From Planctomycetaceae bacterium (GTDB lineage Bacteria > Planctomycetota > Planctomycetia > Pirellulales > Thermoguttaceae): a stretch of DNA of 13,485 bases. The translations under genes and the position numbers were made by a program. The DNA lies in contig JAIRLW010000083.1 in the NCBI GenBank assembly GCA_031259095.1, positions 1 through 13,485 on the forward strand. Direction: 5' to 3'. Below the pieces are notes generated by a model. It did no database searches. It was not told the origin of the DNA and saw nothing but the letters and a program-made list of their open reading frames with translations. Position 1 is the first letter of the stretch. The number at the start of each line of letters is the position of its first letter. Positions 8,883 to 13,485 of the stretch are shown piece after piece.

Positions 8883-8961
8883 GTTGTGTAGGAACGCGGA
8901 CGGCTTGTCCGCATAAACCGAAACATTAAGTTAGAGCAGTTTACAATTATACTTTTTTGTG

Positions 8962-9876
8962 TTACCAGATTCTTATAGAGGGTTCTAATTCTGTTTCGGT
9001 TTTTTCAAGAATACGGTCTTTTACCAATTGGATTAAGCGTTTTACGTCATCAACTGTACTTCTTTCGGCATTGCTATTATTGTTTGTGTTTTTTTCAATG
9101 ACGATAAAATTTGAATTGCTTTCGCTTATCATTGCGTTTCCAATTCTCGTTCCTTTGAGATTAACTCGTTCAATCAAATCGCTTGCGGAGGTGCCTGTTT
9201 TTGTACTGTTGAACGCCATTATTGCGCGCAACTCCCGACAAGGCTGTTGTGATTTGCGCAAAATCCAAAACTTCTGCATCCGCTTCGATAGTTCCGTTAC
9301 TTCGCCTAACTCTAATCGAAAAGTTGCCGACAAAATTACGCCGGTATCAAGACTACTTGATCTATACCCAAACGTTATCTCACTCTTTGACAATATAGAA
9401 ATCGTACCGTCAAAATTCGCAACCCGCACACTCTCTACCCATTGACCAATATTATCATTGCTCGTACCAGCGTTGTCGCAAAGTACACCGCCAATCGTAC
9501 CCGGTATTCCAATCAAACCTTCTATCCCGCCCAAACCGACCGTAACTGCTTGCGTAATAAGTTGTACCAACTTAATTCCTGCGCCCGCAGTTATAAACGG
9601 CTCACACGAATCATCACAATCAATTCCACAAAACGCCGGCTTGTTAAGCGAAAACAACACACCGGAAATTCCGTTGTCCGGCACAAGAATATTCGACCCC
9701 GCACCAATCACACGCACCGGTACATTTTTTTTTCGGCAAAATTTCAACAACGCTAACAATTGCGATTCCGATTCCGGCTCGGCAAAATACTCAACCGTAC
9801 CGCCAACACACAAACGCGTATAATCCGATAAACAAACATTTGATCGAATAAATGAAAATGATCGAAATTCTTCCAT
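8962..9876 (-). CDS. murB: UDP-N-acetylenolpyruvoylglucosamine reductase MurB, altered active site
   Basis: A 304-residue FAD/NADPH enzyme that makes UDP-N-acetylmuramate, the second committed step of peptidoglycan precursor synthesis in the cytoplasm. The FAD-binding part is clear: VIGAGSNILVPDNGI (57-70) and GLIGIPGTIGGVLCDNAG (120-137). YRSS (171-174) and the C-terminal ELEPSIRIW (296-304, with the conserved Glu298) are also present. The segment that normally reads AGS/C-x-FKNP, with the catalytic Ser or Cys, here reads AIMAFNSTKTGTSASDLIE (218-236), placing Met or Ala at the proton-donor position. LKGTRIG (240-246) then fits the family, but SESNSNFIV differs from the usual S(D/E)xHANFIV. 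The protein may be impaired or a divergent paralogue. Start ATG 9874-9876 has GAGGTC upstream at 9884-9889. Confidence 0.9.
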   Translation of the reverse strand: MEEFRSFSFIRSNVCLSDYTRLCVGGTVEYFAEPESESQLLALLKFCRKKNVPVRVIGAGSNILVPDNGISGVLFSLNKPAFCGIDCDDSCEPFITAGAGIKLVQLITQAVTVGLGGIEGLIGIPGTIGGVLCDNAGTSNDNIGQWVESVRVANFDGTISILSKSEITFGYRSSSLDTGVILSATFRLELGEVTELSKRMQKFWILRKSQQPCRELRAIMAFNSTKTGTSASDLIERVNLKGTRIGNAMISESNSNFIVIEKNTNNNSNAERSTVDDVKRLIQLVKDRILEKTETELEPSIRIW

Positions 9877-9896
9877 CGTTCTGACCTCGTTTAATT

Positions 9897-9925
9897 GTAA
9901 TATGTCAGCGGAATTTTTGTAACAA
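9897..9925 (-). promoter_or_regulatory. possible murB promoter
   Basis: On the minus strand TTGTTA (9920-9925) and TATTAC (9897-9902) are separated by exactly 17 bases. Each matches the sigma-70 consensus at four of six positions. It is about 20 bases upstream of the murB start codon. Confidence 0.35.
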
Positions 9926-10120
9926 TAATTATGAAGACTTCAACTTTCTATATTTCTGCGATATTCCGCGTTAAAATTCCTGTATTAAATTTAATTTAAA
10001 CGCAGAACACGCAGAATAACAGAAAAAAAGGAATATATCGTGGGCTATTCGCCAACCTCATTTTTATCTAATTTTTTCTGAACGATTCATCTAAAAACTT
10101 GACGAATATTCCACTGATAT

Positions 10121-10204
10121 ATTTCTAAAAACTTCGACTGAAATCGACCAAAATCGATTTTAGTCGAATTCGGTCGATCAAAACACGAGTTTTTAGAAGT
10201 TCCC
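10121..10204. repeat. inverted-repeat element, copy A
   Basis: Arms TTCTAAAAACT (10123-10133) and AGTTTTTAGAAGTTCCC (10188-10204) face each other. The interior carries repeated TCGA words and is nearly identical to copy C from AAAATCGATTTTAGTCGA onward. The left end lacks the GGGAAC of copies B and C. The right end is six bases past the greA stop, so it may also fold as that gene's terminator. Confidence 0.75.
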
Positions 10205-10210
10205 TTACGT

Positions 10211-10684
10211 TTAATTGTAACTTATTTCCAAAATCGTAAATTCCAAAACACGATTCGGAACCTGAACAGTTACAACATCACCTTTCTTTTTGCCTAGAAA
10301 ACCTTGTGCCAACGGACTTGTAACGAGGATTTTACCTTCGTCATAGTCTTCTTCGCCGGCACCGACAAGCGTGTATGTTTCTGCTTTTTTTGTGCCGGTT
10401 TTTATTACCTTCACGGTTGCGCCGAAGCGTACTTCATCTTGGGGCAATGTTGATGTGTCGATAATTGTTGCGCGACCGAGTTTACTTTTCAACTCGTTTA
10501 TTTTAGCACACAAAAGCCCTTGACTTTCACGCGCACCGTGATATTCCGCGTTCTCCTTCAAATCGCCTTCCGCACGTGCATTGGCTAAACGCTCAAGAAT
10601 CACGGGCATCTCCTCCGTCTCAAGACGCTCCACCTCCGCCTTAATTTTGTTATACCCTTCGCGGGTCATAGGAATAGTGTCCAT
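10211..10684 (-). CDS. greA: transcription elongation factor GreA
   Basis: A 157-residue factor that enters the RNA polymerase secondary channel and stimulates cleavage of backtracked transcripts. The N-terminal coiled coil begins [22 protein letters not shown]. The conserved tip [11 protein letters not shown] (39-49) has the acidic residues Asp41 and Glu44 that hold catalytic Mg2+. The C-terminal FKBP-like domain has [16 protein letters not shown] (123-138). The start at 10682-10684 was chosen over an upstream in-frame ATG at 10748-10750 because it matches the family N-terminus and has GGAGG (10690-10694) before it. Length is normal. The gene is flanked on both sides by copies A and B of the same inverted-repeat element and is divergent from the sigma-like gene. 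Confidence 0.96.
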   Translation of the reverse strand: MDTIPMTREGYNKIKAEVERLETEEMPVILERLANARAEGDLKENAEYHGARESQGLLCAKINELKSKLGRATIIDTSTLPQDEVRFGATVKVIKTGTKKAETYTLVGAGEEDYDEGKILVTSPLAQGFLGKKKGDVVTVQVPNRVLEFTILEISYN

Positions 10685-10846
10685 TCGAAACCTCCAATAC
10701 GGCAAATGCCGATAATTGCAAAAAAAATTGATCTTTATCAAAAATGCCAAAATCTGTAATATTCGCCAACGTGAAAAAATATCATTTCGTGTCCGCGAAT
10801 GTTGATAAATAATTTTTCGTAATAAGTCGCGGATAAAATGAATTAT

Positions 10847-10931
10847 GGGAACTTCTAAAAACTCGACAAAATTATTTTAATTGATCGAGTTAAGTCGAGT
10901 TAAGCCAATGAATAGGTTTTGAGAAGTTGCC
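10847..10931. repeat. inverted-repeat element, copy B
   Basis: The left arm GGGAACTTCTAAAAACTC and the right arm GGTTTTGAGAAGTTGCC are near-perfect inverted repeats about 85 bases apart end to end. The interior differs from copies A and C. Both flanks carry TTAT, compatible with a 4-bp target duplication, although this could be chance in AT-rich DNA. Confidence 0.75.
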
Positions 10932-10998
10932 TTATTGAATATTACTTATTTATCAATTTGTTATTAAACTGTTTGTACTTGAATTTTGGGTTAGTGCT

Positions 10999-11029
10999 GC
11001 TTTCTTATTTATTGGAAAGCGGGTTTTTT
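10999..11029 (+). terminator. terminator-like hairpin upstream of sigma-like gene
   Basis: GCTTTC (10999-11004) pairs with GAAAGC (11015-11020), followed by GGG and six T on the plus strand. No plus-strand gene ends upstream, so it may be an attenuator in the leader of the sigma-like gene or mark a small untranslated RNA. Confidence 0.4.
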
Positions 11030-11111
11030 CAGTGTGTTGTTATTACGTTGCTGAAATTCATAGTACGATGTGTATGATAAATTGTCAAAAATTAATCCAA
11101 AATAAATTAAC

Positions 11112-11426
11112 ATGTCAATAACCGAACTTGACCATGAACTTTTGATTCGATGTTTGGATGAGCAACCGCGAGCGTGGGAAGATTTCGTTGATAGATTCCT
11201 TGGGTTGGTGTTACATATTGTCGATTACACTGCAACCAACCGTGACGTTCGAATCAGTATTGAAGACCGCAACACGTTATGCGAAAGCGTATTCGCGGCT
11301 CTTGGACACGATAATTACCGGCTGCTGCGAAACTTCAGTGAACGAAGCAGTCTCACAACTTATCTTTCCGTTGTCGCAAGACGAATCGTAATCCGTACCC
11401 TGATGAATCAGACTTATCAGGAATGA
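11112..11426 (+). CDS. sigma-70 region-2-like protein (ECF type, no region 4)
   Basis: A 104-residue protein, the only clear plus-strand gene. The sequence LIRCLDEQPRAWEDFVDRFLGLVLHIVDYTA (11-41), with SIEDRNTLCESVFAAL and FSERSSLTTYLSVVARRIVIRTL toward the end, matches the pattern of sigma-70 region 2 in ECF factors: a helix with W-x-x-(F/L)-V, then an F-x-x-x-S-x-x-x-T-(Y/W)-L core recognition helix. There is no region 4 (-35 binding) domain, so it may bind RNA polymerase without acting as a full sigma factor. Similar short planctomycete proteins are known to me, some with longer C-terminal tails. A basic tail is open in the next frame downstream (about 11402-11530), so a late frameshift cannot be excluded. 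No Shine-Dalgarno precedes the ATG. Confidence 0.7.
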   Translation: MSITELDHELLIRCLDEQPRAWEDFVDRFLGLVLHIVDYTATNRDVRISIEDRNTLCESVFAALGHDNYRLLRNFSERSSLTTYLSVVARRIVIRTLMNQTYQE

Positions 11427-11815
11427 TAAAAAGACAAACAAAAGATTTACCCCAATCCAAAACAACACATTCAACACAAAAAACTCAAACAATCCGCTGG
11501 ACAAAAAATCGAAAAATTGTATTCGCCTAAAGTAAATTATTTGTTAGTGAATTTTTTCGGTGATTTTTTTGGCGAATAGATTGTGAATTGATATTGTGTT
11601 TGTTGGTGTCGTCTAAAAATTATTTTTTAATCCGGCTCGTGGCGATGTTTCAATCTGATGTTATGTTGAGTGATTTGGGCGAAGTATGCTTTTGATTTTT
11701 CGCCGCAAGTTGGTGATTTTACTGATTGATAATTTTGAGAGACGAGAATATGTTTTTTAGGAGTTGTTTTGTTGTCTTTGGTTGTTATGGATTGTCGTCT
11801 GATTTATAGTTGATA
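11427..11815. other. intergenic region between sigma-like gene and rplT
   Basis: These genes converge here. No gene is recognised in the 389 bases. TATTCGCC (11520-11527) and GGCGAATA (11571-11578) form an inverted repeat with a 43-base loop that could end transcription from either side. The first 100 bases contain an open basic reading frame that might be a lost C-terminus of the sigma-like protein. Confidence 0.4.
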
Positions 11816-12190
11816 TTATTTTTTGAACCAACTTAATTTACCCAGTGCATTCTTTACGACGTTTACAACTTCGGCGAATGCTTTTTGATCGTTTACTGCC
11901 ATTTCTGCCAATGTTTTTCTATCTAATGTAATATTTGCTGCTTTTAGCCCGCAGATGAATTCGCTGTATCGCAATCCGAGGTTACGAGTTGCGGCGTTAA
12001 TGCGTGTGATCCATAATGAGCGGAAGTCGCGTTTTTTGACGCGACGGTCTCTGGTTGCGTAGCAATTTGCACGAACTATTGTCTCTTTGACGGACCGCAA
12101 CAATTTACCTCTACCGCCACGAAAACCTTTTGCTCTTTTGAATAATCGCTTTTTTGACTGCCGCCGTGCGGCTCCGCGAGTTGTTCGCAT
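11816..12190 (-). CDS. rplT: 50S ribosomal protein L20
   Basis: A 124-residue primary 23S rRNA-binding protein, needed early in large-subunit assembly. The basic N-terminal extension ([32 protein letters not shown]) and the globular part with [40 protein letters not shown] (59-98) are typical. The length is slightly above the usual 115-120. GAGGAG precedes ATG 12188-12190 by about nine bases. It follows rpmI in the usual order, but 277 bases separate the two, far more than is normal, and the gap contains a terminator-like hairpin. In other bacteria L20 represses its own operon; no such leader was identified here. Confidence 0.97.
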   Translation of the reverse strand: MRTTRGAARRQSKKRLFKRAKGFRGGRGKLLRSVKETIVRANCYATRDRRVKKRDFRSLWITRINAATRNLGLRYSEFICGLKAANITLDRKTLAEMAVNDQKAFAEVVNVVKNALGKLSWFKK

Positions 12191-12377
12191 TGTTAAATAT
12201 CTCCTCTATACAAATATAAATCGCACTTCAAAAATTGCCGATACCGAATCGTGCAAACCAAAGTACGAGGCTAAAAAATACTTAAATCGTCCGCAAATTC
12301 AATGCGGTTTATGTCAAGTTAAATTCTAAATGTGTTACACATAAAATTTGTGCGATGTGCGAGCTATACAACAAAAT

Positions 12378-12403
12378 GCCTGCTTTCCGATGGGCAAGCA
12401 GGC
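12378..12403 (-). terminator. terminator or attenuator between rpmI and rplT
   Basis: GCCTGCTT (12378-12385) and AAGCAGGC (12396-12403) form an 8-bp G+C-rich stem with a 10-base loop. On the minus strand the stem is followed by ATTTTGTTG, a T-rich tract. It lies 65 bases past the rpmI stop. It could cut read-through into rplT or be a dispersed palindromic repeat. Confidence 0.5.
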
Positions 12404-12467
12404 GGCTCTAACCGAAAATTAACGTGTGAACAGTTTAAATTTTGTTACTGATAAACGGTGTTGTGAT

Positions 12468-12668
12468 TTATTCTCCTGGTGCGAGGGACAACACGATTTT
12501 CGACGTTTCTGTTTTACTTGCAACAGTTGTACCGCGAAGATGGCGGCGTTGTTTTTTGGTCAACCTGAAAGCGAGATGGCTGGTTCCGCTGTGTCGGTGT
12601 TTGACTTTACCGTTTGCGGTCAATTTGAATCGTTTCTTGATTCCTTTGTGAGTTTTTTGTTTAGGCAT
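12468..12668 (-). CDS. rpmI: 50S ribosomal protein L35
   Basis: A 66-residue small basic ribosomal protein of the large subunit. MPKQKTHKGIKKRFKLTANGKVKHRHSG is the family signature, followed by a second basic stretch (LTKKQRRHLRG). ATG 12666-12668 is taken as the start because the family begins MPKxKTHKG; a TTG two codons upstream is also in frame. No good Shine-Dalgarno is present, only GTGAG about eight bases upstream. It lies upstream of rplT as usual, but infC, often the first gene of this operon, is not in the window. Confidence 0.96.
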   Translation of the reverse strand: MPKQKTHKGIKKRFKLTANGKVKHRHSGTSHLAFRLTKKQRRHLRGTTVASKTETSKIVLSLAPGE

Positions 12669-12810
12669 TGTCAAGTCTCACTGATTAATTTTTTTTCGTA
12701 AATGTTTACCGAAATTTAAAGTACGGACAGGTTAAAATTCTTTTATGTTTATATGATTCGCGTGCAAGTTGTGGCGTCTCAAGTATGCGGCAAAACCATT
12801 TCAATTTCAT

Positions 12811-12840
12811 GTAATTCAATTGTATGTAGTTTAATTGTAT
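12811..12840. repeat. 15-bp tandem repeat, two units
   Basis: GTAATTCAATTGTAT (12811-12825) is followed directly by GTAGTTTAATTGTAT, with two differences. Related TAATTGTA words occur near 12924 and 12965. Confidence 0.5.
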
Positions 12841-12995
12841 GTCTTTTTTCTACGCCGATAAATCCCTTTGCAATCAAACACTATATACAATCAAATATGC
12901 AATCCGACACAAAAAGAGGGGGGTAATTGTACACAAGAAACCAAAAACCAAAAGGGGGGAGAGCTACAATTGTAAAAATTCTGCGAATCATTATT

Positions 12996-13083
12996 GGGAA
13001 CTTCTAAAAACTTATTTCTTCACCAACTAAAATCGATTTTAGTCGATTTCGGTCGATCAAAAAATGAGTTTTTAGAAGTTGCC
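12996..13083. repeat. inverted-repeat element, copy C
   Basis: Arms GGGAACTTCTAAAAACT (left) and AGTTTTTAGAAGTTGCC (right, ending 13083) enclose an interior that matches copy A almost base for base from AAAATCGATTTTAGTCGA. Both flanks carry TATT, compatible with a 4-bp target duplication. Confidence 0.78.
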
Positions 13084-13131
13084 TATTGACATTTTATCTA
13101 TTCAATTTCCCTAAAAATCGTAATATATACT

Positions 13132-13245
13132 CCTCGTACTTGAAATTCCGGTTTTATTTTTCGTTACATTTGCCAGATTCGTTGGATTTTACATAGAGAC
13201 ACAACGCATTGTATCTCTACAAAAACCGAATTTTAAAGTATGAGG
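13132..13245. repeat. 114-bp element with 24-bp terminal inverted repeats
   Basis: The left end (13132-13155) and the reverse complement of the right end (13222-13245) agree at 20 of 24 bases, with shared core ACTT.AAA.TTCGG-like sequence. Inside is a second palindrome, AGAGACACAA / TTGTATCTCT (about 13195-13218), with a 4-base loop. It lies 18 bases past the stop of the junction-spanning gene and may terminate it. It has no coding capacity and looks like a MITE. Confidence 0.6.
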
Positions 13246-13263
13246 ATCGTAGGCGTCTCGATC

Positions 13264-13485
13264 TCATTTTTTATTGATCTTTGGGGCGTCGTCCCATTTT
13301 TGGGGGAAATCGATGTCAACATTGGAAATCACTTTACCTGTTTCGTCCCATTCAATTTGTCTGCCAAAAAGACGATTTCTAATTATTGTACGATAAATCT
13401 TGGGAAAGCCTGTAGGATGAAAATGTATCACAACGCCATCACCATCTATACTATATCGTACCTTCAAAGGATCAGAGAGTGTACG
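13264..13485 (-). CDS. C-terminal part of secreted YwqK/MORN-like protein, 5' end cut by window edge
   Basis: The frame enters at the right edge (RTLSDPLKVRYSIDGDG...) and stops at TGA 13264-13266 after 73 residues. Its first 119 bases are identical to 1-119, in the same frame as the gene at 1-1199. The tail supplies the missing C-terminus: GRQIEWDETGKVISNVDIDFPQKW... continues the MORN-2/YwqK repeat (WDETGK). If the ends are one locus this is the same gene, 433 residues in all. If the repeat were a true duplication, this would be a second, partial copy. Confidence 0.75.
   Translation of the reverse strand, partial: RTLSDPLKVRYSIDGDGVVIHFHPTGFPKIYRTIIRNRLFGRQIEWDETGKVISNVDIDFPQKWDDAPKINKK
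13367..13485. repeat. terminal direct repeat, right copy
   Basis: Identical to 1-119 and ends exactly at the window edge. Joining the copies gives a 13,366-bp circle. Confidence 0.95.

Larger units (their letters stand above)
8482..8961. repeat. hairpin-rich intergenic region between murB and SecA-like gene
   Basis: No gene is seen in these 480 bases. They hold the ACTTTAAAATTCGG-family repeat (8493-8516) and a run of small perfect hairpins: CAAAAC/GTTTTG (8525-8539), GTCCC/GGGAC (8549-8562), CCGTAGGCT/AGCCTACGG (8646-8665), GTCCC/GGGAC (8689-8702) and GCGGAC/GTCCGC (8896-8912). The similar stems and G+C-rich cores in AT-rich surroundings suggest REP-like repeats, inferred from appearance only. 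Confidence 0.6.
9877..10210. other. intergenic region between greA and murB
   Basis: No gene is seen in these 334 bases. They contain the murB promoter candidate near the left end and inverted-repeat element copy A at the right end. Just left of copy A, around 10091-10098, there is an extra partial left arm (CTAAAAACTT), suggesting a nested or rearranged insertion. Confidence 0.5.
10685..11111. other. intergenic region between greA and sigma-like gene
   Basis: No gene is seen in these 427 bases between two divergent genes. The region must hold both promoters. It contains the greA ribosome site (10690-10694), inverted-repeat element copy B and the plus-strand terminator-like hairpin at 10999-11029. 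No strong promoter pair was recognised. Confidence 0.5.
12669..13263. other. long intergenic region upstream of rpmI
   Basis: No credible gene in these 595 bases; a 63-codon plus-strand frame at 12839-13030 runs into a repeat element and is rejected. The region holds a family repeat near 12708-12724, two imperfect 15-bp tandem units (12811-12840), two G6 tracts (12918-12923 and 12954-12959), inverted-repeat copy C and the 114-bp terminal-inverted-repeat element. The rpmI promoter must lie here, but none was identified with confidence. Confidence 0.5.

Noticed and set aside
11277..11504. 75-codon minus-strand frame overlapping the sigma-like gene
   Set aside because: It is antisense to a recognisable protein, and its hydrophobic composition is explained by the complementary strand.
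12426..12701. Plus-strand reading frames opposite rpmI
   Set aside because: They are antisense shadows of the clear L35 gene.
12918..12959. Two G6 tracts upstream of rpmI as a G-quadruplex or phase-variable promoter
   Set aside because: Only two tracts, 30 bases apart and about 250 bases from the start codon; not enough for either claim.
12839..13030. 63-codon plus-strand reading frame upstream of rpmI
   Set aside because: It has no ribosome site, resembles no family I know, and its C-terminus is encoded by the left arm of inverted-repeat copy C.
1..13485. Plasmid or phage identity based on terminal repeats
   Set aside because: No replication, partition, capsid, terminase or integrase gene was seen, and the content is chromosomal housekeeping.

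Overview
The window reads as AT-rich bacterial DNA, most likely from an uncultured member of the Planctomycetota. The taxonomic hint comes from the combination of a short SecA-family ATPase without the usual C-terminal third, a sigma-70 region-2-only protein of a type I associate with planctomycetes, and a cluster of secreted propeller and YwqK/MORN-like proteins. This assignment rests on recognition of families, not on a search. Almost all genes lie on the minus strand; the only clear plus-strand gene is the sigma-like one.

The first 119 bases (1-119) are identical to the last 119 (13367-13485). The repeat lies inside a coding frame. If the ends are joined, giving a circle of 13,366 bp, the two partial reading frames at the edges fuse into one uninterrupted 433-residue secreted protein. 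The window is therefore probably a whole contig whose ends overlap: a real circle, one unit of a tandem duplication, or an assembly loop. It carries chromosomal housekeeping genes and no recognisable replication gene, so a plasmid is not the obvious reading.

Layout, in minus-strand transcription order from 5048 downward: a three-gene cluster of exported proteins. It consists of a beta-propeller protein (5048 to 2532) with a single in-frame TAA near its N-terminus, an unknown secreted protein (2501 to 1255) broken at a pentanucleotide repeat, and the junction-spanning YwqK/MORN-like protein (1199 to 1, continuing 13366 to 13264). Further right are a short-chain dehydrogenase (6199 to 5360), the short SecA-like ATPase (8481 to 6427), MurB (9876 to 8962), GreA (10684 to 10211), the sigma-like protein (11112 to 11426, plus strand), and the ribosomal proteins L20 (12190 to 11816) and L35 (12668 to 12468).

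The intergenic regions are long and full of small repeats. There are three copies of an 85-90 bp inverted-repeat element, two of which flank greA. A second family shares the core ACTTTAAAATTCGG and includes one 114 bp element with 24 bp terminal inverted repeats. A cluster of short GTCCC/GGGAC hairpins lies between murB and the SecA-like gene. No tRNA, rRNA, CRISPR array, transposase or replication origin was recognised.
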